This document shows, one piece after another, positions 1 through 9,996 of a stretch of 64,000 nucleotides of DNA. Numbering within the stretch: position 1 is the first letter of the stretch; each line of letters starts with the position of its first letter. Where the stretch lies: assembly GCF_017086365.1 (NCBI RefSeq), contig NZ_CP070969.1, forward strand, positions 3,348,001 to 3,412,000. Direction: 5' to 3'. The position numbers were made by a program, and so were the translations under genes. Below the pieces are notes generated by a model that was not told the DNA's origin, searched no databases, and saw only the letters and a list, made by a program, of their open reading frames with translations. Source of the stretch: Paenibacillus tianjinensis. Its GTDB lineage: Bacteria > Bacillota > Bacilli > Paenibacillales > Paenibacillaceae.

Positions 1-13
1 GTCCCCAAAAAGA

Positions 14-808
14 TTAGATTGCGACCGGAGCTTTAATTCCCGGATGGTATACATAATTCTCAAACTCGAAATCTTCAAAAGTATAGTCAAAAATACTCTC
101 CGGCTTTCTGCGAATATTCAGCTTCGGCAACGGATGCGGTTCCCTGGACAATTGGGTAGCCACCTGTTCCAGATGATTTGTATAAATGTGCACATCGCCG
201 CCGGACCAAATGAAGTCGCCAACCTCTAATCCCGTCTGCTGCGCTACCATATGTGTAAGCAGTGCGTAGCTGGCAATATTAAAGGGCAGTCCAAGGAAGG
301 TATCTACAGACCGCATGGTCAGCATGCAGGAGAGCTTGCCGTCCGCTACATAGAACTGGAAGACAAAGTGGCAAGGCGGCAGCTTCATCTCCTCAATCTC
401 GCCTACATTCCAGGCACTGACGATATGGCGGCGGGAGTCCGGGTTGTGCTTGATCGATTCGATCACTGCGGAAATCTGGTCAATCGTCCGGCCATCCTTA
501 CTCTCCCAGGCACGCCACTGCGAACCGTACACCGGTCCCAGCTCACCGTTCTCGTCGGCCCATTCATCCCAGATGGAGACACCGTTCTCCTTCAGGTACG
601 AAGTATTTGTATCTCCCTTTAAGAACCACAGGAGCTCGTATACTACTGATTTCAGATGGATTCGCTTGGTTGTAACCAGCGGGAACCCTTCGGACAGATC
701 AAAGCGAAGCTGACGCCCAAATACGGAAATTGTGCCGGTTCCTGTGCGGTCGCTTTTTGTCGTGCCATGATCGAGTACATCCTGAAGTAAATCCAAATAT
801 TTACGCAA
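14..808 (-). CDS. thyA: Thymidylate synthase
   Basis: Converts dUMP to dTMP using methylenetetrahydrofolate, in the cytosol. The start chosen is the TTG at 808, 7-9 nt after a strong AGGGGAGGGG ribosome binding site. It gives 264 residues, the length of E. coli ThyA, and puts the catalytic cysteine of [12 protein letters not shown] at residue 146, the classical position. Further ThyA signatures are [12 protein letters not shown] near residues 20-31 (phosphate loop), [10 protein letters not shown] near 125-134 and a C-terminus ending in PVAI. A longer open frame to 895 exists but its extra N-terminus is not ThyA-like. The gene lies at the window edge, so a downstream partner such as dihydrofolate reductase cannot be seen. 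Confidence 0.97.
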   Translation of the reverse strand: MRKYLDLLQDVLDHGTTKSDRTGTGTISVFGRQLRFDLSEGFPLVTTKRIHLKSVVYELLWFLKGDTNTSYLKENGVSIWDEWADENGELGPVYGSQWRAWESKDGRTIDQISAVIESIKHNPDSRRHIVSAWNVGEIEEMKLPPCHFVFQFYVADGKLSCMLTMRSVDTFLGLPFNIASYALLTHMVAQQTGLEVGDFIWSGGDVHIYTNHLEQVATQLSREPHPLPKLNIRRKPESIFDYTFEDFEFENYVYHPGIKAPVAI

Positions 809-875
809 GGTATTCGCTCCCCTCCCCTTTTTTTCTTCTCCCAGTTTACCATGACCTGACCGCCCTTGTAACTTC

Positions 876-1019
876 CTAAAGCGCAGAAAATGCAATTTCC
901 TGATGATCCCTCACGGTCACCCGCACAGCGATTGCCTCTTCCTGTAAATAGTGGAAACCACGCTGCTTATAAAATCCAATTCCGCCAATTTCAGCTACTC
1001 CCAGATCTTCAGCTCCACA
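876..1019 (-). pseudogene. Possible C-terminal remnant of a GNAT acetyltransferase
   Basis: Between the S66 peptidase stop and thyA, a minus-strand frame ending in TAG at 876-878 reads IGGIGFYKQRGFHYLQEEAI and then [10 protein letters not shown]. The FYKQRGF box followed by an acidic stretch is how the last strands of GNAT acetyltransferases look. It runs out of frame through the last codons of the peptidase gene and has no start or ribosome binding site, so it would be a decayed tail rather than a gene. The match rests on one short motif and may be chance. Confidence 0.4.
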
Positions 1020-2059
1020 CGTCCCTCTTCAGCGATCAGCTTAGCCTGTCCTCCTATCGGAAAAGTGATCAGCGGCGAGGTGTGTCCAAAATTCACGTCG
1101 GCGATGACCGGCAGCTGCTGCAGCTCCTTTTTACTCCTAATGATCGTAGACAGTAAATCCGGCGTTATCCGCGATGCCCTTTGAAATCTGCCGACTACCA
1201 GCCCTCTGACCTGCTCAAAGCCCGGCTGATGAATCAGAGATTGCAGATCCCGGTCGAAGGTTTCCGGACTGGATTCAAAGTCATCCTCCAGAAACAGAAT
1301 TGCATCCTTAAGGCTTGGCATAAACTCCGTACCTTGAAGCAAATTCAACGTACACAGATTGCCGCCGATAATGATTCCTTCCGCAGATCCTGGATAGATC
1401 GTAACCGGACCAGCATTAGGCTCAAACGTACGATTTTCCTGATCCAAGAACCAAGCATCGTCACTCCACTGTGCAGAGGGTTGTACAAGGATCTCCACGT
1501 CCTCCGTCATCATCTGGATAAAGTGCCGGATCGTATATTCATTCCCGTACTGCATGGCTAACGTCGAAAAATGAGGACCCGAATACGTAATCAGTCCGGT
1601 TCGGGTGTATATCGCACTTCCTAGCGCAGTAATATCCGAGTATCCGCAGAGACGTTTGGGATTAGCGGCAATCAGCTCATAATCAAGCTCACGCAGCAGC
1701 TGGTTACAGTTGTGGCCCCCCAGGGTGGTCAGTATCCCCTTAACCTTAGGGTCACGAAAAGCCTCATGGATATCCTCTACTCTGGAGCTGACAGAAGAGG
1801 ATGAGAACACATCCAACTCATAAGCATGTTCGGCAAAAGAAACCGTGAACCCGAGCCCCTGGAGCAGCCCTTTAGATGCCTCAATTTGTTCAGGGGCTAT
1901 GATTCCAAGACTATTGGATGGTGAAATGATGCGGATTTCGTCTCCTGCTTTCAGTTTAGCTGCTTTCATAGCTTTCAAACTGCGCTCTCCGCTATCCAGA
2001 AGGTCGTGTTTCGTTTCACTGCCGAAAGTACGGGCTTCTTGTTCAGAAATTCTTTGCAT
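995..2059 (-). CDS. LD-carboxypeptidase / MccF-like S66 peptidase
   Basis: Family S66 serine peptidases (LdcA, MccF) cut L-D bonds in muropeptides or microcin C-type adenylates. Visible family signatures are DEIRIISPSNSLG at the N-terminus, LGGHNCNQLL, the nucleophile elbow CGYSDITAL (catalytic Ser), the acidic LFLEDDFESS, and the histidine box FGHTSPL near the C-terminus, giving a Ser-Glu-His triad. The start at 2059 is preceded by GGAGGG at 8 nt. An alternative TTG/ATG pair about 90 nt downstream (MKAAKLKAGDEI) also has GGAGAG upstream and would match the usual family N-terminus, so the first ~28 residues are uncertain. Cannot tell peptidoglycan recycling from microcin immunity by sequence. 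Confidence 0.88.
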   Translation of the reverse strand: MQRISEQEARTFGSETKHDLLDSGERSLKAMKAAKLKAGDEIRIISPSNSLGIIAPEQIEASKGLLQGLGFTVSFAEHAYELDVFSSSSVSSRVEDIHEAFRDPKVKGILTTLGGHNCNQLLRELDYELIAANPKRLCGYSDITALGSAIYTRTGLITYSGPHFSTLAMQYGNEYTIRHFIQMMTEDVEILVQPSAQWSDDAWFLDQENRTFEPNAGPVTIYPGSAEGIIIGGNLCTLNLLQGTEFMPSLKDAILFLEDDFESSPETFDRDLQSLIHQPGFEQVRGLVVGRFQRASRITPDLLSTIIRSKKELQQLPVIADVNFGHTSPLITFPIGGQAKLIAEEGRVELKIWE

Positions 2060-2093
2060 TCATTAAGCCCTCCAAAATAAAAGTATAATTCTC

Positions 2094-2139
2094 AAAAAAG
2101 GGACTCCCTCCGCCATTATTATGACATTGGAAGTCCCTT
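2094..2139 (-). terminator. Terminator of the pdh operon
   Basis: On the minus strand, arms AAGGGACTTCC and GGAGGGAGTCCCTT flank a loop and are followed by six T. It lies about 35 nt after the pdhD stop and before the S66 peptidase, closing the pdhABCD transcript. Confidence 0.85.
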
Positions 2140-2172
2140 CTATGATGTGTCGCTTAAGCAGATGGTGATTTA

Positions 2173-3585
2173 TTATTTCACAACGTGGATTGGGTGGCCT
2201 TCAACCAGCTCAGCCGCTTCCATGACAATTTCGCCAAGGGTAGGATGCGCGTGGATTGTCAAAGCGATGTCTTCGAGCGTAGCGCCCATTTCAATCGCCA
2301 GACCCAGCTCAGCAATTAGGTTGGATGCTTCAATACCGACGATTTGTGCGCCCAGTACGAGGTTGTTCTCGCTGTTAGCCACAATCTTGATGAAGCCTTC
2401 CGGAGCGTTCAAGGAAACCGCACGGCCATTGCCCGCGAACGGGAATTTGCCGGCTTTTACTTTGTAGCCCTTGTCTTTAGCTTCTTTTTCAGTCAGACCT
2501 ACGCTGGAGCATTCAGGATCGGTAAATACAACCGCCGGAATGACTTTGTAGTCGACAACTGATTTGTGGCCGGAAATCGCTTCTGCAGCGATCTTGCCTT
2601 CATAGGAAGCTTTGTGTGCCAGGGCCAGCCCTGGAACGATATCGCCGATAGCATAGATGTTAGGAATATTAGTGCGGCCTTGGTGGTCAACTTTGATCAG
2701 ACCGCGTTCATCAAGCTCTACACCGATCAGATCAAGACCTAGTTCGCCATCTGTGTTTGGACGGCGTCCTACAGTAACGAGCAGGTAATCCGCTGTAATC
2801 TCTTTGGACTCGCCGCCCACGGAGTACTTCACGGTTACTTCCTTGTCGTTCTGAACAGCGCTTTCCGCTTTGGCATTCGTTACGATCTCAATGCCTGTCT
2901 TCGCCATGTTCTTGGCAACCAGACGGGTCATATCTTTATCGAAGCCTGGAAGTACAGTATCCAGACCTTCAATGATCGTTACTTTAGTACCGAATTTGGA
3001 GTACATCTGGCCAAGCTCGGCACCGATGTAGCCGCCGCCGATAACGATCATGCTCTTAGGGATCTCAGGCAGATCCAGAGCTTCTGTCGAGGACAGGATA
3101 CGTCCGCCGAACGGGAAAGGCTTCAGTTCAATCGGACGGGAACCTGTCGCGATGATGCAGTTATTGAATTTGTAGCGCGGGGATTCATGCTCATTGAACA
3201 AACGGGCTTCGTTTGTGCTGATGAACATAGCTTCTCCGCTAAATACTTCGATTTTGTTACCCTTCATCAGGCTGGTAACACCGGTAGTCATTCTTTTCAC
3301 GACACCGTTTTTGAATTCCATAGTTTTGGACCAGTCTACCTTTACGTTCTCAGCAGTTACACCGAAAACTTCGCCGTGCTGCGCAGCTTCATATTGATGG
3401 GCTGCAGAGATCAGGGCTTTGGACGGAATACATCCGCGGTTCAAGCAGACACCGCCGAGCTCCGATTTATCCACGATCAGTACCTTCTGGCCGAGCTGGG
3501 CGGCACGAATTGCCGCCACATACCCGCCGGGACCTGCACCAATTACCAATGTGTCGATTTCGATTGAAGCGTCTCCGACTACCAT
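2173..3585 (-). CDS. pdhD: Dihydrolipoamide dehydrogenase (E3)
   Basis: FAD-dependent E3 subunit of pyruvate dehydrogenase. It reoxidises the dihydrolipoyl groups carried by E2 and passes electrons to NAD+. The 470-residue protein has the FAD-binding VIGAGPGGYVAAIRAAQLG near residue 14, the redox disulphide box GGVCLNRGCIPSKAL near 43-57, the NAD-binding VIGGGYIGAELGQ near 180, and the C-terminal dimer-interface histidine box HAHPTLGEIVMEA. Start ATG at 3585 follows GGAGGTG. It lies 3 nt after pdhC and is the last gene of the operon, followed by a strong terminator. Confidence 0.97.
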   Translation of the reverse strand: MVVGDASIEIDTLVIGAGPGGYVAAIRAAQLGQKVLIVDKSELGGVCLNRGCIPSKALISAAHQYEAAQHGEVFGVTAENVKVDWSKTMEFKNGVVKRMTTGVTSLMKGNKIEVFSGEAMFISTNEARLFNEHESPRYKFNNCIIATGSRPIELKPFPFGGRILSSTEALDLPEIPKSMIVIGGGYIGAELGQMYSKFGTKVTIIEGLDTVLPGFDKDMTRLVAKNMAKTGIEIVTNAKAESAVQNDKEVTVKYSVGGESKEITADYLLVTVGRRPNTDGELGLDLIGVELDERGLIKVDHQGRTNIPNIYAIGDIVPGLALAHKASYEGKIAAEAISGHKSVVDYKVIPAVVFTDPECSSVGLTEKEAKDKGYKVKAGKFPFAGNGRAVSLNAPEGFIKIVANSENNLVLGAQIVGIEASNLIAELGLAIEMGATLEDIALTIHAHPTLGEIVMEAAELVEGHPIHVVK

Positions 3586-3588
3586 TTA

Positions 3589-5256
3589 TTACACCTCCAT
3601 AACTAACATATCAGGATTTGCAAGCAGGGTCTTAATGTAATTCATGAAGTTCTGGGCTGTTGCACCATCGATAATCCGGTGGTCAAAGCTCAAGGACAGG
3701 GCCATTACAGGAGCTGCTACGATTTCGCCGTTCTTAACAACCGGTTTCTCAGTGATACGTCCGGTACCCAGAATGGCAACTTCAGGGAAGTTGATAATCG
3801 GAGTGAAGAACATACCGCCGGCGGAGCCGATGTTACTGATGGAGATCGTGCTGCCTTTCATTTCATTAGGAGCCAGTTTGCCGTCGCGTCCGCGAACAGC
3901 CAGATCAGTGATGGCACTAGCGATCATCCAGATGCTCTTACGGTCAGCATCCTTGATAACCGGAACAATCAGGCCGTTGTCTGTATCTGTTGCGATACCG
4001 ATGTTGTAGTATTTCTTGTAGACAATTTCGTTAGTGGTTTCGTCAATCATCGCATTAAGCGCAGGGAATTGACGGGAAGCTGCAACCAGTGCTTTGACGA
4101 TGAACGGAAGGTAAGTAACCTTCACGCCTTTCTTCTCGGCAACAGGCTTCATGCGGGCACGGAAGGCTACCAGCTCGGTAACATCCACTTCGTCCATGAT
4201 CGTAACATGCGGTGCAGTGTAAGCCGATTTAACCATAGCATTAGCGATAGCTTTACGGATACCCTTGAATGGTACGCGTTCTTCTTCCAGGCTCACATTG
4301 CCGGATGCTGCAGCTGGAGCTGCTGCTTTTGCTGCAGGCGCTGCTGCCGCTGGAGCCGTAGTTGCTGCCACAGATGCTGCAGGTGCTGCCGCTGCTGGTG
4401 CCGCCGCAGATGCTGCGGAGCCGCCCTTCAGGAAGGCTTCAACATCTTCGTGAGTGATCTTGCCGTTCTTGCCGGAGCCATTCACTTTGGAGATGTCAAC
4501 GCTTTGGTCACGGGCGAATTTGCGTACACTTGGTGTAGCCAGAATGTCACGGTTAGGCGCTGGAGCAGCAGCCGGTGCAGCAGCTGGTGCCGGTGCAGCT
4601 TCCTGGGCTGCAGGAGCTTCAGCGTGGCCGCCTTCCTGCTGTGGAACTTCGCCTTCAGCAGCAATAATTGCTACAACTTCGCCTACGCGGCATACCTGTC
4701 CGTCTTTCACACGCACTTCAAGGACAGTACCGTTGACCGGGCAAGGAACCTCTACTACTGCCTTATCATTCTGCACTTCCATTACGATATCGTCGTCAGT
4801 TACTTTATCGCCGACTTTGATATGCATTTTGATGATTTCGCCTTCGTGCAGACCTTCACCCAATTCAGGGAAACGGTATTCAAAGTTCACAGCGCCGCCG
4901 TTTGCCGGGGTGCTTGTTGCAGGAGAAGAAGTAGTATCCGCTCCGCCTTTAGCTGCATCTGCCTCTTGAGTGGACTGCGGTTCTGCATGGCTTGGTTCCT
5001 GCTCAGGAACATCGCCTTCTGCATCGATAATTGCCACAACTTCACCTACGCGGCAGACTTGACCGTCTTTAGTGAAGACTTCAAGCACTGTGCCGTTGAC
5101 CGGGCAAGGAACCTCTACTACTGCCTTGTCATTCTGAACTTCCATTACGATATCGTCATCGGTTACTTTATCGCCGGCTTTGATATGCATTTTGATAATT
5201 TCGCCCTCATGCAAACCTTCGCCCAGCTCAGGGAACCGGTACTCAAATTTTGCCAC
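3589..5256 (-). CDS. pdhC: Pyruvate dehydrogenase E2 with two lipoyl domains
   Basis: Dihydrolipoyl acetyltransferase core of the pyruvate dehydrogenase complex. Order: lipoyl domain 1 (about residues 3-80, lysine in QNDKAVVEV near 44), acid/Ala linker, lipoyl domain 2 (about 124-203, lysine near 165), Ala/Pro linker, peripheral subunit-binding domain ATPSVRKFARDQ...GKITHEDVEAF (about 240-280), a long Ala-rich linker, and the acyltransferase domain ending with SFDHRIIDGATAQ that carries the catalytic His-Asp. The 555-residue length reflects a duplicated lipoyl domain; Bacillus E2 typically has one. GTG start after GGGAGG. The 62-bp tandem repeat lies just upstream. Confidence 0.96.
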   Translation of the reverse strand: MAKFEYRFPELGEGLHEGEIIKMHIKAGDKVTDDDIVMEVQNDKAVVEVPCPVNGTVLEVFTKDGQVCRVGEVVAIIDAEGDVPEQEPSHAEPQSTQEADAAKGGADTTSSPATSTPANGGAVNFEYRFPELGEGLHEGEIIKMHIKVGDKVTDDDIVMEVQNDKAVVEVPCPVNGTVLEVRVKDGQVCRVGEVVAIIAAEGEVPQQEGGHAEAPAAQEAAPAPAAAPAAAPAPNRDILATPSVRKFARDQSVDISKVNGSGKNGKITHEDVEAFLKGGSAASAAAPAAAAPAASVAATTAPAAAAPAAKAAAPAAASGNVSLEEERVPFKGIRKAIANAMVKSAYTAPHVTIMDEVDVTELVAFRARMKPVAEKKGVKVTYLPFIVKALVAASRQFPALNAMIDETTNEIVYKKYYNIGIATDTDNGLIVPVIKDADRKSIWMIASAITDLAVRGRDGKLAPNEMKGSTISISNIGSAGGMFFTPIINFPEVAILGTGRITEKPVVKNGEIVAAPVMALSLSFDHRIIDGATAQNFMNYIKTLLANPDMLVMEV

Positions 5257-5274
5257 CTTGATAACCTCCCAAAA

Positions 5275-5398
5275 GTTTTGTTAGCATAAGCTTCCTGTAT
5301 TCACTCCGCAAAACTCGCTTCGAAAGCATACGCTTAGTTTTGTTAGCATCTGCTTCTTCGAATCACTCCGCAAAACTTGCTTCGAAAGCATCCGCCTA
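5275..5398. repeat. Tandem pair of a 62-bp intergenic repeat
   Basis: Two head-to-tail copies (5275-5336 and 5337-5398) differ at about 9 of 62 positions. Each begins GTTTTGTTAGCAT and contains CACTCCGCAAAACT and GCTTCGAAAGCAT. Within a unit AGTTTTG and CAAAACT can pair, so each copy may fold as RNA. The pair sits between pdhB and pdhC inside the operon. It has no coding capacity on either strand. It looks like a small dispersed non-coding repeat unit, but that needs a genome-wide search. Confidence 0.8.
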
Positions 5399-5430
5399 GT
5401 AAGTATCTTAAATGTATTGCAGAAACGGGT

Positions 5431-5452
5431 GCCGCCCTTAAATAAGGACGGC
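5431..5452 (-). other. Intercistronic hairpin after pdhB
   Basis: Minus-strand arms GCCGTCCTTA and TAAGGGCGGC form a 10-bp stem with one mismatch, about 15 nt after the pdhB stop. There is no T run after it, so it is unlikely to terminate efficiently. It could stabilise the 3' end of a processed pdhAB transcript or mark a processing site. Confidence 0.5.
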
Positions 5453-5466
5453 AGCTTGAAACTTAT

Positions 5467-6444
5467 TTAGAATTCCATTACTTTCTTCACGGCTGCAATG
5501 ACGCGTGCCGGTGTAGGAATCCAGGTATCCTCGATTTGTGCGAATGGATAGATGGTATCCGGACCTGCTACACGAAGAACAGGCGCTTCAAGATGCAGAA
5601 TTGCTTTTTCATTAATTTGAGCGATGACTTCGGCAGCAACGCCGGAGCTCTTTTGTGCTTCTTGAACTACAATGGCACGATTGGTCTTCTTCACAGAAGC
5701 AACAATGGTGTCGATGTCAATCGGGCTAACCGTACGCAGATCGATAATTTCAGCCTTGATGCCTTCCTTTTCAAGCTGATCAGCGGCTTTGGTGGCAGTA
5801 TGTACCATCAGACCGTAAGAGATAATAGTAACATCCGAACCTTCGCGGACAACGTTTGCTTTGCCCAGTTCGACGGTATACTCACCTTCCGGTACTTCTG
5901 CGCGGAACGCATGGTACAGGTTCAAGTGCTCCATGAAGAATACAGGGTCATTGTCGCGGATCGAAGCGATCATCAGTCCCTTGGCATCATACGGGTTAGA
6001 AGGAATAACAACTTTGATCCCCGGGCTTTGGGCAATCAGGCCTTCAAGAGAGTCAGTGTGAAGCTCAGCAGCTTTGACGCCGCCGCCAAAAGGAGTACGG
6101 AACACGACTGGAGCATTATATTTGCCGCCGGAACGGTAGCGCAGGCGTGCAGCCTGAATAACGATCTGGTCGAGGGCTTCAAAAATGAAGCCGACAAACT
6201 GGATTTCAGCGATTGGACGGAAGCCCTGTACCCCGAGACCAAATGCCAGACCGCCGATTGCGGACTCGGCAAGCGGTGTATCGAACACACGGTCTTCGCC
6301 AAATTCTTTCTGCAGCCCTTCTGTTACACGGAAAACGCCGCCTACATTACCAACGTCTTCTCCAAAGATCATAACATTAGGGTCACGATTCAGTTCAACG
6401 CGCATTGCGTCACGGATTGCTTCTTTCATATTCATTTGTGCCAT
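5467..6444 (-). CDS. pdhB: Pyruvate dehydrogenase E1 beta subunit
   Basis: Beta half of the thiamine-diphosphate-dependent E1 heterotetramer that decarboxylates pyruvate and acetylates the lipoyl groups of PdhC. At 325 residues it is the usual length. It contains [20 protein letters not shown] near residue 25, [18 protein letters not shown] near 54, the transketolase-like pyrimidine-binding core with EIQFVGF, and the C-terminal [17 protein letters not shown] at 6444 follows GGGGGATATC. It starts 15 nt after the pdhA stop, so the two subunits are co-translated. Confidence 0.97.
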   Translation of the reverse strand: MAQMNMKEAIRDAMRVELNRDPNVMIFGEDVGNVGGVFRVTEGLQKEFGEDRVFDTPLAESAIGGLAFGLGVQGFRPIAEIQFVGFIFEALDQIVIQAARLRYRSGGKYNAPVVFRTPFGGGVKAAELHTDSLEGLIAQSPGIKVVIPSNPYDAKGLMIASIRDNDPVFFMEHLNLYHAFRAEVPEGEYTVELGKANVVREGSDVTIISYGLMVHTATKAADQLEKEGIKAEIIDLRTVSPIDIDTIVASVKKTNRAIVVQEAQKSSGVAAEVIAQINEKAILHLEAPVLRVAGPDTIYPFAQIEDTWIPTPARVIAAVKKVMEF

Positions 6445-6459
6445 TGCCTGATATCCCCC

Positions 6460-7557
<1,098 letters not shown>

Positions 7558-7567
7558 TCAGTGGTCT

Positions 7568-7681
7568 CTGTTATAGAATTATTATACACCTGTTTTATCT
7601 GTTTCGTCAAAGAAATACGCATAAAATTTATGTTTCCATAAATTATGTATGTATAACAGGTGATGAAATTCTCTATAACAG
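7568..7681. promoter_or_regulatory. Palindrome-rich control region upstream of pdhA
   Basis: An imperfect inverted repeat of about 30 bp has its left arm at 7568-7594 (CTGTTATAGA...ACCTGTT) and its right arm at 7651-7681 (AACAGGTGA...TCTATAACAG). Between them lie two smaller palindromes, CATAAAATTTATG at 7620-7632 and CATAAATTATG at 7638-7648. The region separates the divergent pdh operon and esterase gene, so it is a likely operator/promoter zone. No regulator can be named from the sequence. Confidence 0.6.
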
Positions 7682-7792
7682 ATTTGCTTTTTTCAAGCAG
7701 GTAAATGATTTTTGGCACATTTACCACTTGGGTAATTTTAACGCAAGCACACGGTTAATGCAAAATTCGACAAGAAAGGTGACGATTCAGTG

Positions 7793-8524
7793 ATGAGCGA
7801 ACCTGTTTTTCTGAAACGTACAATCGTTAAACAAACACTTTGGAGCGAACATCTGCAGGAAGAACGCAAGCTCCGGATTTATCTTCCCCCAGGCTATAAT
7901 GAAGTACTCAGCTATCCTGTTGTCTATTGCCAGGACGGAGAGGAATTCTTTAATTTCGGCCGGATCGCCACCCTCGCCGGGCAGCTCATTATAGAGGAAG
8001 ACATTGAGCCGTTCATCATCGTAGGCGTTGAAGTGAATGTCGCCGTCCGGACACAGGAGTATGCTCCCTTTGGCAGCCGGTTCAGACAATACCTTGCCTG
8101 CTTTGCCGAAGAGATTATTCCCTTCATTGAACATAATTATCCGGTCCGCCGTACCCCGGATGAACGGATCATTGCCGGAGACTCCCTGGGAGGCAGCGTT
8201 TCCCTGCACCTGGCCCTTGCCTACCCCCGTCTGTTCAACCGAGTCCTGAGCCTTTCAGGCGCCTATTATCCGGAGTCCCGCGACATCATCGCTCTGGAAG
8301 AGGATCTATCCTGGCTGGACATTAATATGGTAGTAGGACTGCAGGAGACAGATTATCAGACGGATACCGGAGTATACGATTTCGTCCAGATGAACCGGGA
8401 CACCAAGGCTCTGCTTGAATCCCGCGGTGCAACAGTTTCCTACCGTGAAAAGGACGGCAAGCATCTTTGGGGATTTTGGCAAAAAGAACTCCCAGAATCA
8501 TTACTCTATTTCTTTACCCCATGA
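7793..8524 (+). CDS. Alpha/beta-hydrolase esterase (PF00756-like)
   Basis: Resembles the putative-esterase (esterase D/Fes) branch of alpha/beta hydrolases, which hydrolyse small esters or siderophores. The nucleophile elbow is AGDSLGGSVSLHLA near residue 125, preceded by the RIRLYLPPGYN-like strand ERKLRIYLPPGYNE and VYCQDGEEFF, with a late catalytic histidine in DGKHLWGFW. About 243 residues, no signal peptide. ATG at 7793 follows AAAGGTGA; a GTG directly before it is less likely. Single gene, divergent from pdhA, closed by its own terminator. Confidence 0.88.
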   Translation: MSEPVFLKRTIVKQTLWSEHLQEERKLRIYLPPGYNEVLSYPVVYCQDGEEFFNFGRIATLAGQLIIEEDIEPFIIVGVEVNVAVRTQEYAPFGSRFRQYLACFAEEIIPFIEHNYPVRRTPDERIIAGDSLGGSVSLHLALAYPRLFNRVLSLSGAYYPESRDIIALEEDLSWLDINMVVGLQETDYQTDTGVYDFVQMNRDTKALLESRGATVSYREKDGKHLWGFWQKELPESLLYFFTP

Positions 8525-8603
8525 AACAGCATAAAAAGGCGAAAACGTGAACATTATGCCGGAGTATGTATATCCACAGCTTGTTTGCGCTTCCATTTTG
8601 CGG

Positions 8604-8631
8604 CGGGCACACGGTGCCCGTCCTCTTTTTT
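8604..8631 (+). terminator. Terminator of the esterase gene
   Basis: Perfect CGGGCAC-ACG-GTGCCCG stem followed by TCCTCTTTTTT. It ends the plus-strand esterase transcript before the convergent phosphatase gene. Confidence 0.85.
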
Positions 8632-8672
8632 AGGATGGCAGCCGGTTAAGCCCGTATTTCAGTGTACTATAG

Positions 8673-9146
8673 CTATAGCTTTTCTTTAATAATACGCTCC
8701 AGCAAAACATCGCAGCCGGCATTGATAAGGTCATAGACCTGCTCAAAATTTCCTGTAAAATAAGGATCCGGTACCTCACGCAGCTCTTCGTCCGGCAGCA
8801 AATCCATGAAAAACAGCAGCTCTGCCTTATCTCCGCCGGGAAGCTTGCGGACATTCACGCCATTGGAGTTGTCCATGCAGACGATATATTGAAACTTCTC
8901 AAAATCACCGCTGCTCACCAGACGTGCTGTCATATTCTCATAGCTAATCCCCTTCTGGTCGAGAATACGCCGGGTCCCTTCATGCGGCACTTTACCAATA
9001 TGCCAATCCCCTGTTCCTGCTGAATCTACACCGATACGCTCTGACAGATGGCGTTCTGCGATTTTGCTGCGGAGAACTGCCTCAGCCATAGGTGAACGGC
9101 AGATATTCCCCAGACATACGAATAACACATTTACGATTTCTCTCAC
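8673..9146 (-). CDS. Low-molecular-weight protein tyrosine phosphatase
   Basis: Family I cysteine phosphatase. The P-loop CLGNICRSPMAEA (nucleophile Cys then Arg, C-x5-R) lies at the N-terminus, and the general-acid motif DPYF at about residue 130 completes the active site; 157 residues is the family length. Such enzymes act on phosphotyrosine or phosphoarginine proteins; the P-loop residues alone do not decide between them. The start is uncertain: the GTG at 9146 overlaps its own GGGAGG ribosome binding site, and no other standard start codon lies at a normal distance in frame. Confidence 0.92.
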   Translation of the reverse strand: MREIVNVLFVCLGNICRSPMAEAVLRSKIAERHLSERIGVDSAGTGDWHIGKVPHEGTRRILDQKGISYENMTARLVSSGDFEKFQYIVCMDNSNGVNVRKLPGGDKAELLFFMDLLPDEELREVPDPYFTGNFEQVYDLINAGCDVLLERIIKEKL

Positions 9147-9308
9147 CTCCCGGAGATCTTTTTGGCCAGCTAAACTGTGCGGCTTCTATATAGAAGAAAC
9201 CCGCTCTATACATTTTACCGCTGCCTGGTCCAATTGTACAACTTTTCGATCTGCATTATACTTGTTCAGGATGACAAACTATACATCAGAAGAAGGAGGG
9301 GGATTGTT

Positions 9309-9950
9309 TTGCCATCCAAACGAGTTGTTATATTCGCCGGCGGTGCGCTGTCCGAGGACTTGCTGCACCAAATAGACGAAGATGATTTTATAATCGGTGC
9401 TGATCGCGGAGCTTTGTTCCTTGTCTCCCATGGTATTACACCGGATATTGCTGTTGGTGACTTTGATTCCGTCAGCCCGGAAGCGCTGGAACAGATTCAA
9501 GCAGGCAGTAAACAAACAATTACCTGCGACCCGATCGACAAGGATTTGACCGACAGTGAAATGGCGCTTGACCTGGCACTAGGCACCCAGCCTGAATCCA
9601 TCCTGCTGATGGGTGTAACAGGCACACGAATGGACCACACTCTGGCCGGCATCCAGATGATGACGAGAGCAATGCAGCGGCAGGTGAGCTGTTCTGTGAT
9701 GGATTCACATAATTATATCACCCTTACCGGGTCGCAAGCTCTTGTTCAGGAACGCGGATTCACCTATGTCTCCCTGCTCCCCTTGACACCGGAAGTAACA
9801 GGAATCACCCTGCAGGGCTTTCAATATCCTTTGGAGAATGCCACGCTGAAACTGGGCCAATCCCTGGCTGTCAGCAACCGGCTGATCGGGGAGTCCGGCA
9901 CGGTTACTATCCAAAGCGGACTGCTGCTGATCATCCAAAGCAGGGATTAA
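9309..9950 (+). CDS. thiN: Thiamine pyrophosphokinase
   Basis: Transfers pyrophosphate from ATP to thiamine, making the cofactor used by PdhA/PdhB. TTG at 9309 lies 9 nt after AAGGAGG and gives 213 residues, as in Bacillus ThiN. Motifs: VVIFAGGALSEDLL at the N-terminus, GADRGALFLVSHGITPDIAV, the substrate/metal box GDFDSVSPEA, then DKDLTDSEMALDLAL and GVTGTRMDHTLAGI. The reading frame stays open 130 nt further upstream but without a ribosome binding site. Confidence 0.95.
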   Translation: MPSKRVVIFAGGALSEDLLHQIDEDDFIIGADRGALFLVSHGITPDIAVGDFDSVSPEALEQIQAGSKQTITCDPIDKDLTDSEMALDLALGTQPESILLMGVTGTRMDHTLAGIQMMTRAMQRQVSCSVMDSHNYITLTGSQALVQERGFTYVSLLPLTPEVTGITLQGFQYPLENATLKLGQSLAVSNRLIGESGTVTIQSGLLLIIQSRD

Positions 9951-9996
9951 TACATAGAAATTCGGAGACATCGTTGTAACCTTTGTTTCAAAACCT

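Noticed and set aside
3679..5289. Plus-strand open frame of 536 codons
   Set aside because: It is antisense to pdhC; Cys/Ser-rich composition comes from reading the Ala/Pro linkers backwards, and there is no ribosome binding site.
9147..9308. TPP riboswitch upstream of thiN
   Set aside because: No CUGAGA-type thi box; only an ordinary leader with AAGGAGG.
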